Below, piece by piece: positions 52,602 to 60,556 of a DNA stretch of 64,000 nt. Position 1 is the stretch's first letter, and each line of letters opens with the position of its first letter. Source of the DNA: Sulfuricurvum sp. (GTDB lineage Bacteria > Campylobacterota > Campylobacteria > Campylobacterales > Sulfurimonadaceae); contig NZ_JAQTUH010000007.1 in NCBI RefSeq assembly GCF_028710345.1, forward strand, positions 62,001-126,000, given 5' to 3'. Under the pieces are notes generated by a model. The model made no database searches. It saw nothing but the letters and a program-made list of their open reading frames with translations, and had not been told where the DNA came from. The position numbers were made by a program, and so were the translations under genes.

Positions 52602-53902
52602 TTCCCTTTGCCGAAAAATTTGGTGAAAAATCCGGCTACTTTACGGATCGGGGTACGGCTGAGGATGAGGATATCACTCTCATATTTCCCCGCTGTGACG
52701 GTGGTTCCTGCGGCGATCATGACGTTATCGGCTATCTCAACAGGTGCTACGAGTTGGGTATCGCTTCCGACGAAGACATTTTTACCGATGATGGTTTGGT
52801 ATTTTTTGACTCCATCGTAGTTGCAGGTAATCGTCCCCGCACCGATGTTGGTCCCCTCATCGATAGTCGCATCACCCAGATAGCTCAAATGTCCCGCTTT
52901 GACTCCTGTGAGGGTTGATTTTTTAACCTCGACGAAATTCCCGATATGGGTGTTTTCTAAAACGCTCAAAGGTCGAAGATGTGCCAATGGCCCTACGTCG
53001 GAATTCTTGACGATGGACTCTTCGATTACACTGTGGGCTTTGATATGGGAGTTAGAGATGAGGGTCTCTCCGCAAAGACGGACACCGTTTTCGACGATAC
53101 ATTCACCCTCGAATTTCACCCCCTCTTCGAGATAGATCGTCTCAGGCAACTGCATAATAACTCCCGCATCCATCCACGTGCGGCGGAGCCGATCCATCAT
53201 AATCATCTCGGCTTGTGTGAGATCGTTTTTGGAATTGACTCCCTTAAACTCTACCTCTTCGACATAGAGAGGTGCAATGGATAGACCGTCATTTCGCGCC
53301 ATCTCAATGACGTCGGTGAGGTAGTATTCCCCTTGGGCATTGGCGTTTGAAAGACGGGGGATATAGGTTTGCAGTACGTGATGTTTGAACGCATAAACCC
53401 CCGCATTGACGGTGTTGATCGCTTTTTCGCTCTCCGAAGCATCTTTCTCTTCGACAATACGCAATACTTGGTTGTTTTCGATGACGACACGCCCATATCC
53501 TGATGGATTATCGAGGGGGATAACGGACATTACGATGTCGGCTGGATTGGCGAGGAATTTTTCGATAGAGGTGCGCGCAACTAAAGGCATGTCACCGTTT
53601 AGAACCAAAACATCCTCATAGCGAGGTTTGACCCCCATCATCGCTCCCCCTGTTCCGGGGAAGTTTTCGGCATCTTGGGTAACAAATATCAATCCTGCGA
53701 AATGCTTTTCCATAGCCGCAGTGACAGCTTCTTTTTGGTGGGCGACGACGACGATGACATCATCGGTGATCTCTCGTGCGGCCTTGATACTGTAGTAGAG
53801 CATCTCACGTCCACAAATCTCATGGAGTACTTTAGCTTTCGGTGATTTCATCCGAGATCCCTTACCGGCGGCTAAAATGACAATAGAGAGAGAATAAGAC
53901 AT
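52598..53902 (-). CDS. glmU: Bifunctional UDP-GlcNAc pyrophosphorylase / GlcN-1-P acetyltransferase GlmU
   Basis: A 434-residue protein. The N-terminal nucleotidyltransferase opens with LAAGKGSRMKSPKAKVLHEI; the C-terminal left-handed beta helix shows hexapeptide repeats and NIGAGTITCNYDG. It makes UDP-GlcNAc for envelope synthesis. First gene of the glmU-coaBC-uppS-prepilin peptidase-lptF/G-truA run. Confidence 0.95.
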   Translation of the reverse strand: MSYSLSIVILAAGKGSRMKSPKAKVLHEICGREMLYYSIKAAREITDDVIVVVAHQKEAVTAAMEKHFAGLIFVTQDAENFPGTGGAMMGVKPRYEDVLVLNGDMPLVARTSIEKFLANPADIVMSVIPLDNPSGYGRVVIENNQVLRIVEEKDASESEKAINTVNAGVYAFKHHVLQTYIPRLSNANAQGEYYLTDVIEMARNDGLSIAPLYVEEVEFKGVNSKNDLTQAEMIMMDRLRRTWMDAGVIMQLPETIYLEEGVKFEGECIVENGVRLCGETLISNSHIKAHSVIEESIVKNSDVGPLAHLRPLSVLENTHIGNFVEVKKSTLTGVKAGHLSYLGDATIDEGTNIGAGTITCNYDGVKKYQTIIGKNVFVGSDTQLVAPVEIADNVMIAAGTTVTAGKYESDILILSRTPIRKVAGFFTKFFGKGK

Positions 53903-53983
53903 GCATGCTCCAAAAAAATAGATTTCTTATTTTAGCAGATTTTCACTACAATCATCTTAGGTTTATAGTAAGGGTAAAAAGTA

Positions 53984-54817
53984 ATGAGTATAGAAGCACA
54001 CCAAAATATCTCTATGCCGCCTCTGATGTATGGGACAGCATGGAAAGAAGAGAGAACTGCCGATCTTGTCGAAATGGCGGTAAAAAGCGGGTTTCGCGGG
54101 ATTGATACCGCTTGTCAGCCCAAGCACTACAATGAAGCGGGAGTCGGGGAGGCGTTGCGCAGATTATTTGAACAGGGATTCTCTCGCAATGAACTTTTTA
54201 TCCAAACAAAATTCACCCCTCTTAGTGGTCAAGATCCACAACGTATCCCCTATGATCCTCGTGCAGAGTTAGAGATTCAGGTGGTACAATCGTATCAACG
54301 CTCTTTGGATAATCTGGGAGTAGAGTTTATCAATTCATTGGTTTTACACTCTCCACTTTTTCCCTATTCGCAACTTATCCGTGTATGGAACGCGATGGAA
54401 GAGAGTGTATCTCATGGTGGAGTGGGGCAAATTGGGATTAGCAACTGTTATGATCTTGAGCTGTTGCAACGACTCTATAGGGATGCGACGATCAAACCTT
54501 CTGTGGTACAAAACCGTTTTTATCAAGAATCCGATTATGACAAAGAACTTCGTGAATGGTGCAATGAGATGGGGATACGCTATCAGAGTTTTTGGAGTTT
54601 GACGGCGAACCCACATATTTTGAGAAATGAGATTATCATCACTTTAGGAGAAAAATATAGCCAAACCCCTGCACAGATATGGTATCGATATCTCCATCAA
54701 TGTAACATCGTCCCATTGATTGGTTCAACCTCTCAACATCATATAAACGAAGATTTACGTATTTTTGATTTTACATTGAGCGATGATGAGGTAGAAACGA
54801 TTACATCGCTTTTATAA
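53984..54817 (+). CDS. Aldo/keto reductase
   Basis: A 277-residue NAD(P)H-dependent reductase of the AKR superfamily. The tetrad appears conserved: Asp in FRGIDTACQPKHYNEAGVGEA, Tyr in the same segment, Lys in FIQTKFTP and His in SLVLHSPLF. Its physiological substrate is not evident. Single gene divergent from glmU. Confidence 0.88.
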   Translation: MSIEAHQNISMPPLMYGTAWKEERTADLVEMAVKSGFRGIDTACQPKHYNEAGVGEALRRLFEQGFSRNELFIQTKFTPLSGQDPQRIPYDPRAELEIQVVQSYQRSLDNLGVEFINSLVLHSPLFPYSQLIRVWNAMEESVSHGGVGQIGISNCYDLELLQRLYRDATIKPSVVQNRFYQESDYDKELREWCNEMGIRYQSFWSLTANPHILRNEIIITLGEKYSQTPAQIWYRYLHQCNIVPLIGSTSQHHINEDLRIFDFTLSDDEVETITSLL

Positions 54818-54882
54818 CACCTTTAAATTAGAATTAGAGTAAGTGTGTGCTATTATCTACTCTTTAATTTCGGGAGCGTTAT

Positions 54883-55617
54883 TTGGGCCGTATAGCAGTT
54901 ATCTTTTTTTTATTTCCATTGCTTCTTTGGGGGGCTAATTCACCCGTTCCGGCGATGAGTTTTAATCTTGGAGCTCCCGATACACCGCAACAAATGGTGA
55001 GTTCACTCAACGTATTGTTGATGCTCACGATTCTTTTCCTCGCACCGAGTTTGGTGCTGGTCATGACTACTTTTACCCGTTTTGTCATTGTTTTTGGTTT
55101 TTTACGTCAAGCATTAGGGACACAACAAGTCCCTCCGACACAGTTACTCGTTATGCTCGCACTTATCCTTACCGTTTTTGTGATGGAACCAGTAGCGACG
55201 AAAGCGTATGATGAGGGGATAAAACCTTACAGCGAAAATAAAATCAGCTACGATGAAGCGTTCACTAAAACCACCGATCCGTTTAAAAATTTCATGGTGC
55301 GCAATACACGTGAAAAAGATTTAGCCCTCTTTTTACGGATTCGTCATATGGAAAATCCCCAATCGATTAAAGAAGTTCCGTTGACGATTGTTATCCCCGC
55401 TTTTGTCATTAGTGAACTCAAAACAGCGTTTGAAATCGGGTTTTTACTCTTTTTACCGTTTCTTGTCATCGATATGGTTGTAGCCTCTATCCTCATGTCG
55501 ATGGGGATGATGATGTTGCCTCCTGTCATGATCTCGATGCCGTTTAAGATACTGGTTTTTATCATGGTTGATGGGTGGAATCTCCTCATCGGTAACTTGA
55601 TTGCCAGTGTCAAATAA
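54883..55617 (+). CDS. fliP: Flagellar export apparatus protein FliP
   Basis: A 244-residue membrane protein with a cleavable signal peptide and four membrane helices. Diagnostic stretches are LAPSLVLVMTTFTRFVIVFG, RQALGTQQVPPTQ and MMMLPPVMISMPFKILVFIMV. It forms the core of the flagellar type III secretion pore with FliQ and FliR. The start is a TTG at 54883 with GGGAG 7 nt upstream. No other flagellar gene is adjacent. Confidence 0.95.
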   Translation: MGRIAVIFFLFPLLLWGANSPVPAMSFNLGAPDTPQQMVSSLNVLLMLTILFLAPSLVLVMTTFTRFVIVFGFLRQALGTQQVPPTQLLVMLALILTVFVMEPVATKAYDEGIKPYSENKISYDEAFTKTTDPFKNFMVRNTREKDLALFLRIRHMENPQSIKEVPLTIVIPAFVISELKTAFEIGFLLFLPFLVIDMVVASILMSMGMMMLPPVMISMPFKILVFIMVDGWNLLIGNLIASVK

Positions 55618-55626
55618 GGAGTAAGC

Positions 55627-56742
55627 ATGCAATGCGATTATTTCGGTATTTGTGGCAGTTGTAGGATTTATGAATCAGGGTATCATGGACAACTGAGCTC
55701 TAAAACAGAAGAAATAGAAGAACATTTTTCCCCTTATTTCAGTGGTAAAATTGGTATATTTGAGTCCAAAGAGGAGCATTATCGCTCTCGCGCCGAGTTT
55801 AAAGTCTATCATGATGATGAGGGGTCGTTTTATGCGATGAATCGTGCTGATAAGCAAGGGGTAGTGAAAATCTCCTCATGTTCCATCGTCCATGAGAATA
55901 TTGCCCGTGTTATGCAACCATTACTGGAATCTATTCGCTCAGCCGGTATTGCTCATAAACTTTTCGGGATTGATTTTCTCACCAGTAGTAGCGGTGAAGT
56001 GTTGGCTACACTGATTTATCACAAAGCACTGGATGAGTCATGGAGTGTGAGTGCTCGTGAAATCGAATCCAAATTAGGTATATTTATCATCGGACGAAGC
56101 CGTAAACAAAAGATTGTATTGACCCAAGATTACGTCACCGAGACTTTGCATATTTTTGGACGAGATTACCGTTATATCCACATCGAAAACAGTTTTACTC
56201 AGCCTAATGCACTCGTTAATGAAAAGATGATTTCATGGTCGATGGAGCAGCTAGAAGGTGTTGGGGGAGATTTGCTTGAACTTTATTGCGGTGCAGGGAA
56301 TTTTACTATCCCCTTTGCTACAAAATTTGATCGCGTTTTGGCAACAGAAATTTCCAAAGCCTCGATTAGTGCCGCAAAACGGAATATGGAACTCAATGGG
56401 GTAAGTAATATCGATTTTGTTCGCCTATCTGCCGAAGAGTTTACTCAAGCACTCGATGGAACACGCGAATTTCGTCGGCTAGAGGGATTAAAAGTTGCCG
56501 ATTATCACTTAAAAACCCTTTTCGTCGATCCACCTCGCGCAGGTTTGGGAGAAGAACCGTGTGCCTTTGCCGCGCGGTTCGATCATCTCCTCTACATTTC
56601 CTGTAATCCCGAAACACTGTTGCGCGATTTAGAACTTCTAAGCCAAACACATGAGGTAACAGCGATGGCACTGTTTGATCAATTTCCCTATACCCACCAT
56701 TTGGAAATGGGGGTCAAATTGACTCGTAAGGGGCATTTATGA
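55627..56742 (+). CDS. trmA: tRNA (uracil-5-)-methyltransferase TrmA
   Basis: A 371-residue SAM-dependent RNA methyltransferase. The N-terminus MQCDYFGICGSCRIYESGY resembles TrmA of Campylobacterota. The SAM motif is LLELYCGAGNFTIPFA, and the catalytic Cys is in YISCNPETL after FVDPPRAGL. It makes m5U54 in the T loop. A GGAG lies before the ATG; it follows fliP by 9 bp and its stop overlaps the next start. Confidence 0.9.
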   Translation: MQCDYFGICGSCRIYESGYHGQLSSKTEEIEEHFSPYFSGKIGIFESKEEHYRSRAEFKVYHDDEGSFYAMNRADKQGVVKISSCSIVHENIARVMQPLLESIRSAGIAHKLFGIDFLTSSSGEVLATLIYHKALDESWSVSAREIESKLGIFIIGRSRKQKIVLTQDYVTETLHIFGRDYRYIHIENSFTQPNALVNEKMISWSMEQLEGVGGDLLELYCGAGNFTIPFATKFDRVLATEISKASISAAKRNMELNGVSNIDFVRLSAEEFTQALDGTREFRRLEGLKVADYHLKTLFVDPPRAGLGEEPCAFAARFDHLLYISCNPETLLRDLELLSQTHEVTAMALFDQFPYTHHLEMGVKLTRKGHL

Positions 56743-58121
56743 GAATACTATTGCTTTCATTGTGTACTGCAAGTTTGTTGTGTGCAACGACAAACGATCC
56801 CCAAGCTATTTTGGGGGAAGTGACTAAACTACGTCAAAAATATGAAGAGTGCCGAACATCATTGGAGAGTGGGAACGGTAACTCTAAAACACTCCAAGAG
56901 TACAGTAAAAAAAATAAGTCACTTGAACTAGAATTGTCCCAAAAAAATGGAGTTATCAAAAGTTTAGAACAAACCCTTACGGCACGTGATCGTGCCTTGC
57001 GTGAAACCACTGAGAAAAATAAAAATCTAATCTCACAGCTCCATAGCGATAAAGTCTCTTTTCAAGAGCGCGAAATGCTTAAACGCTCTTTAGTTACTGC
57101 CAAAACAGAGCTTGCCGAAGCGCAAAAAGCTCTCAAACAAGCTGGAACAGCTAAAGTCGTCTATAAAGACCATCCCGTGACAACGGAAAAGATTGTGGAA
57201 AAAATCGTCTACAAAGATCGTCCTGTAGTTACCGAAAAAATTGTAACTAAAACAGGTGAATACACTGAAAAACTTAACCAGTTGCAACGTGAACTCGAAT
57301 CGGCACACGCAACGATTGCCAATCTCAAAGCATCTTCTAAATCACCGCTCAAAGAAAAAATAGTCGAGAAAGTGGTGTATAAAGATCGTATTGTTGAAAA
57401 AGTGGTGTATAAAGACAAGCCGATTGAGAAACCCAAAGTGGTTGAAAAAGTAGTCTATAAAGATCGCCCTCAAGAGAAAATTGTAGAGAAAGTAGTTTAT
57501 AAAGAGAAACCGATCGAAAAACCTAAAAATATTGATAAGCTAAAACCTGTAGAAAAACCTGTTGCCAAAGTGGAACAACTCTCCCCAAAACCTAAAACTA
57601 TTGATAAACTCAAAGTTAACGGAAAAATAGTTACCGATGAAGAGGGGGGTGTATTTAACCCCAAAACAAAAACTGTTATTCATGCGCAGGCAATTACTCC
57701 ACAAATACCGCTTCCATCAAAACCACAATCCCCTGTAAAAGGTTTGGAGGATGAGAGACAACGCCAAATTGATAAGTTAGCTTTGGAACGTGAACGTTTG
57801 CTTGCTCATCAAACCCCTGTTGCTAAACCGCAACCGCAACAACCGCCTGTGGTTTCTAAAGAAGCTGTCTCTTCGGCAGTAAAAACATCATCTTCTACTG
57901 TAAAGCGAAGTACCCCATCCGCTTATCGTATGGCAACTAATGCCGGTATTTATAACGCTATTAACGGAACAAAAATCGATATGTGGGAGTCAGGACGTTC
58001 ATTTACCTCAGGCACAGCAAATAATGGCTGGGTAAAGATTACGGGGTACTTTGTGAATCGTGTGTGGACGAGAGCGGATGAAGAGTTGTGGGTAAAAGAG
58101 AGTGACGTTATCAAACGATAG
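56739..58121 (+). CDS. Periplasmic coiled-coil protein with VVYKD repeats and SH3-like C-terminus
   Basis: A 460-residue protein: signal peptide (MRILLLSLCTASLLCA), a coiled coil (about residues 25-130), a region with at least eight EKVVYKD/EKIVYKD units, several joined to KPIEKPK, then a Pro/Lys-rich part, and a C-terminal SH3-like domain (GIYNAINGTKIDMWESGRSF, WVKITGYFVNRVWTRADEEL). The plan suggests an envelope-spanning spacer with a cell-wall-binding end. Its stop codon region (KESDVIKR-stop) is duplicated after the RAYT gene at 59910-59936, which shows where the RAYT segment was inserted. Confidence 0.75.
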   Translation: MRILLLSLCTASLLCATTNDPQAILGEVTKLRQKYEECRTSLESGNGNSKTLQEYSKKNKSLELELSQKNGVIKSLEQTLTARDRALRETTEKNKNLISQLHSDKVSFQEREMLKRSLVTAKTELAEAQKALKQAGTAKVVYKDHPVTTEKIVEKIVYKDRPVVTEKIVTKTGEYTEKLNQLQRELESAHATIANLKASSKSPLKEKIVEKVVYKDRIVEKVVYKDKPIEKPKVVEKVVYKDRPQEKIVEKVVYKEKPIEKPKNIDKLKPVEKPVAKVEQLSPKPKTIDKLKVNGKIVTDEEGGVFNPKTKTVIHAQAITPQIPLPSKPQSPVKGLEDERQRQIDKLALERERLLAHQTPVAKPQPQQPPVVSKEAVSSAVKTSSSTVKRSTPSAYRMATNAGIYNAINGTKIDMWESGRSFTSGTANNGWVKITGYFVNRVWTRADEELWVKESDVIKR

Positions 58122-58134
58122 CTTTAAAACCCAT
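58095..58134 (+). repeat. 40-bp direct repeat, left copy
   Basis: It covers the last codons of the coiled-coil gene and 13 bp beyond. It matches 59910-59949 at 39 of 40 positions (C at 58122 against G at 59937). Confidence 0.85.
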
Positions 58135-58137
58135 TAC

Positions 58138-58168
58138 TCGTTCCCAACGTCCTCGTTGGGAATGCATA
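58138..58168. repeat. Single REP (family 1)
   Basis: TCGTTCCCAACGTCCTCGTTGGGAATGCA, the second-half unit of the BIME, immediately after the left 40-bp repeat. Confidence 0.85.
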
Positions 58169-58243
58169 CATCAATTTTATCCCCTCTAAAGCTATAAATC
58201 ATTATCATCTTTTAACAAATAAAAATAGATGGTGATTTTTCCC

Positions 58244-58338
58244 CTTGTTCCCAACGTCCTCGTTGGGAATGCATAACGTCAGATAAAAGTTTAGTAACTA
58301 AAGGCTATACACTCCCAAACAGGAGTTTTGGAGCGAGT
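58244..58338. repeat. REP/BIME pair (family 1)
   Basis: TTGTTCCCAACGTCCTCGTTGGGAATGCA, a longer than usual spacer of about 35 nt, and CTATACACTCCCAAACAGGAGTTTTGGAGCGAG. Confidence 0.85.
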
Positions 58339-58353
58339 GAAAAGGAGTGCTGC

Positions 58354-59175
58354 ATGAAAATTTTATTTGGATTAATTATCGTTATTCTGACAGTGATAAA
58401 TCTTGATTTGCTAGGACCTGTGTTGATATCCTACTGGCTTACAATTCTTTTGATATTCATAGCAATCAATGCAACCTATTTTTTTGTTGCTACTAATTCT
58501 CACAAACCGTATTCTCCTGAACGTCGGAGTGTTTTGTTGGTCAGTAAATGGATTTTATATGCAGCTTGGATGTTTGTTGCTACCATTATTGCTTTTGTAC
58601 TTTTGCTTATGTCTGCTTCTAGGAATAGCACAGAAATTGGTATTGTTAAGATCGATAAAAGACTCAATGTTATAATGAAAGATAATGTTCCCTGTTTTTA
58701 TATCGATTCATCTAAAGAGATTGATGAGTTTGAAATTGGCTATATTGTTGGATTTAAATACATAAAGATTAAGGATTCTTACTTTTATGAAGATACTTGG
58801 AGAGTTACACACTATAAGTTAAAGCTTCATATTCCCTTAACTTCGATTGTGGGCAAGGATCAGTGTATACCATATGGGTTAAATAATGAGATTCATACCA
58901 AAGAGCATAAAAAATTAGAAACAAATGTTCTATATAAAATAGCGATAAATGGAGTGAGAAAAGTTGGCGGTGTTGATCAAATAATGGCAGATTCATATTT
59001 TTATCTATCTAAAAATCCAAAAACGGGTAACAGTGAAATTAGTTTAGCTTCTCAGGAGCAAATCAATATTTTTGAGAAACACCTTATGCTAAAACTTTTT
59101 CCATCAGAAGATAATAATATCGTTAAAGAAACGGATGAATACAATAGTACCATAAAAACAAAGGATCAAAAATGA
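58354..59175 (+). CDS. Membrane protein of unknown function inside the RAYT segment
   Basis: A 273-residue protein with three N-terminal membrane helices (LFGLIIVILTVINLDLL; YWLTILLIFIAINATYFFV; WILYAAWMFVATIIAFVLLL) and a soluble C-terminal domain of about 165 residues. AAGGAG lies 8 nt before the ATG. AT-rich and without recognised motif. It is flanked on both sides by REP pairs, so it was carried in or trapped with the RAYT segment. Confidence 0.65.
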   Translation: MKILFGLIIVILTVINLDLLGPVLISYWLTILLIFIAINATYFFVATNSHKPYSPERRSVLLVSKWILYAAWMFVATIIAFVLLLMSASRNSTEIGIVKIDKRLNVIMKDNVPCFYIDSSKEIDEFEIGYIVGFKYIKIKDSYFYEDTWRVTHYKLKLHIPLTSIVGKDQCIPYGLNNEIHTKEHKKLETNVLYKIAINGVRKVGGVDQIMADSYFYLSKNPKTGNSEISLASQEQINIFEKHLMLKLFPSEDNNIVKETDEYNSTIKTKDQK

Positions 59176-59220
59176 GAAAATTAACATCCGGTGAAATAGG
59201 TATGTTGCAACAATATTTTT

Positions 59221-59295
59221 TCCTCGTTCCCAACGTCCTCGTTGGGAATGCAGACTAATGGCTATACATTCCCAAACTGGAGTTTGGGAGCGAGA
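59221..59295. repeat. REP/BIME pair (family 1), 34 bp upstream of the RAYT gene
   Basis: CCTCGTTCCCAACGTCCTCGTTGGGAATGCA and CATTCCCAAACTGGAGTTTGGGAGCGAG in head-to-head order. With the unit at 59876 it brackets the transposase gene. Confidence 0.88.
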
Positions 59296-59328
59296 GTGGG
59301 AATAATAATATAATTGGAGAATAAGACA

Positions 59329-59862
59329 ATGGGACGAAGCAGATATAAAATATATGAGCCGACACATCCTCATTTTATTACCTGCACGGTATTGCATTGG
59401 ATACCAATTTTCACCCGTACTGATAGTGTTCAAATACTGATTGATAGTCTTAACTATTTGAAAGAAGTTGATAATCTAAAAATCTATGCTTATGTGATTT
59501 TGGAAAACCATTTGCATATGATTATTCAAAGTGATGACCTTGATAACAGTATAAAAAAATTCAAAAGTTTCACTGCAAAAGAGATATTAAAACTACTCCA
59601 TACCCATAATGTCAAAATGATTCTCGATCAGTTAGCTTTTTATAAAAAAGCTCATAAAACAGATAGCAAATATCAACTATGGCAAGAAGGATCAGCTCCT
59701 AAGTTGATTCAAAGTGATGCTATGATGATTGAGCGAATAAACTATATTCATAATAACCCAGTAAAAAGAGGCTATGTGGATGAAGCGAAGTATTGGCGTT
59801 ACTCAAGTGCTAGAGATTATGAGGGAAACGAAGGGTTGATTGAGGTGGAGCGGTTTTGGTAG
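59329..59862 (+). CDS. REP-associated tyrosine transposase (RAYT, Y1 superfamily)
   Basis: A 177-residue single-strand DNA transposase of the TnpA-REP type. The HUH metal site is ENHLHMII (His61 and His63), the probable nucleophile is Tyr139 in INYIHNNPVKRGYV, and the family ending WRYSSARDYEG follows. RAYTs are domesticated relatives of IS200/IS605 TnpA that recognise a tetranucleotide beside a REP hairpin and are thought to spread REPs. The ATG at 59329 has GGAG 9 nt upstream; a TTG at 59314 would add five residues. REPs lie 34 bp before and 14 bp after the gene, the classic REPtron layout. Confidence 0.92.
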   Translation: MGRSRYKIYEPTHPHFITCTVLHWIPIFTRTDSVQILIDSLNYLKEVDNLKIYAYVILENHLHMIIQSDDLDNSIKKFKSFTAKEILKLLHTHNVKMILDQLAFYKKAHKTDSKYQLWQEGSAPKLIQSDAMMIERINYIHNNPVKRGYVDEAKYWRYSSARDYEGNEGLIEVERFW

Positions 59863-59875
59863 AGATTGTATATGA

Positions 59876-59911
59876 GTCTGCATTCCCAAGCTGGAGCTTG
59901 GGAACGAGGAA
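59876..59911. repeat. REP after the RAYT gene, chimeric
   Basis: GTCTGCATTCCCAAGCTGGAGCTTGGGAACGAGG has the outer arms of the CATTCCC unit but the AGCTGGAGCTT loop of the other unit, so it is a recombinant of the two types. Confidence 0.85.
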
Positions 59912-59949
59912 AGAGAGTGACGTTATCAAACGATAGGTTTAAAACCCAT
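59910..59949 (+). repeat. 40-bp direct repeat, right copy
   Basis: 39/40 identical to 58095-58134. The left part repeats the last eight codons and stop of the coiled-coil gene; the right part overlaps the last codons of the rhodanese gene on the minus strand. Confidence 0.85.
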
Positions 59950-60451
59950 CGTATGGTAATTTTGCCTCTTTCCATCCGAACATAAATCCGTTTTCGAGAT
60001 TATATGCTTTAATCCCCTCTTTAGCGAGAAGGTTGGCAGCAGCGCTTGAGCGTGGACCGCTTCGACAGACGAGAATGACGGCATCGACTTTACGCATTTT
60101 CATCGCCTTCATAACATCGGGAACGAAGTTTTGGTTGAAAACCTCTTTAGCATCGTAGAGTTTTTGGACATCTTTATGCTCTTTTGTTTTACTGGTTTTG
60201 ATCTCAAATTCCGAACTTTTTACCCTCTCTTCGATAGAGTGAGGTATATAGGTCCACTCATAAGCGGGAATATTGATAACCCCTTCACCATGACCGGTAT
60301 AAATATATTCAAGAGTAGTTCGAACATCGACGATAATCGCCGTCCCTTTTTTTTGCATCTCAAATGCTTCGGTTGCGGTGAGATCACCTTCATACACATC
60401 TTCAGCTCCAAGTGCCGCGCACATAAGCAAGATGAGCAGTAATTTCTTCAT
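59939..60451 (-). CDS. Exported rhodanese-like protein
   Basis: A 170-residue protein with a signal peptide (MKKLLLILLMCAALGAEDVY) and one rhodanese domain: LTATEAFEMQKKGTAIIVDV at its start and the active-site loop VILVCRSGPRSSAAANLLAK with the catalytic Cys. It may carry sulfane sulfur in the periplasm, which suits a sulfur-oxidising host. The ATG at 60451 is chosen for the signal peptide; a start at 60472 is possible. The last codons overlap the right 40-bp repeat. Confidence 0.88.
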   Translation of the reverse strand: MKKLLLILLMCAALGAEDVYEGDLTATEAFEMQKKGTAIIVDVRTTLEYIYTGHGEGVINIPAYEWTYIPHSIEERVKSSEFEIKTSKTKEHKDVQKLYDAKEVFNQNFVPDVMKAMKMRKVDAVILVCRSGPRSSAAANLLAKEGIKAYNLENGFMFGWKEAKLPYDGF

Positions 60452-60556
60452 GCATAAACTCCTAGTTACCAATTAATATCACAATTATATCTAAAAAGTG
60501 AATTAACATTAATAATGAAAAAATTGGGTATTATTTGAAAAAAGTGGTGAGAATCT

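Larger units (their letters stand above)
58135..59909. mobile_element. RAYT/REP segment inserted between convergent genes
   Basis: The segment holds, in order, a single REP, a REP pair, a membrane-protein gene, another REP pair, the RAYT transposase and a last REP. It is bracketed by the 40-bp direct repeat. Taking out the segment with one repeat copy restores a compact convergent junction between the coiled-coil gene and the rhodanese gene. Confidence 0.7.
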
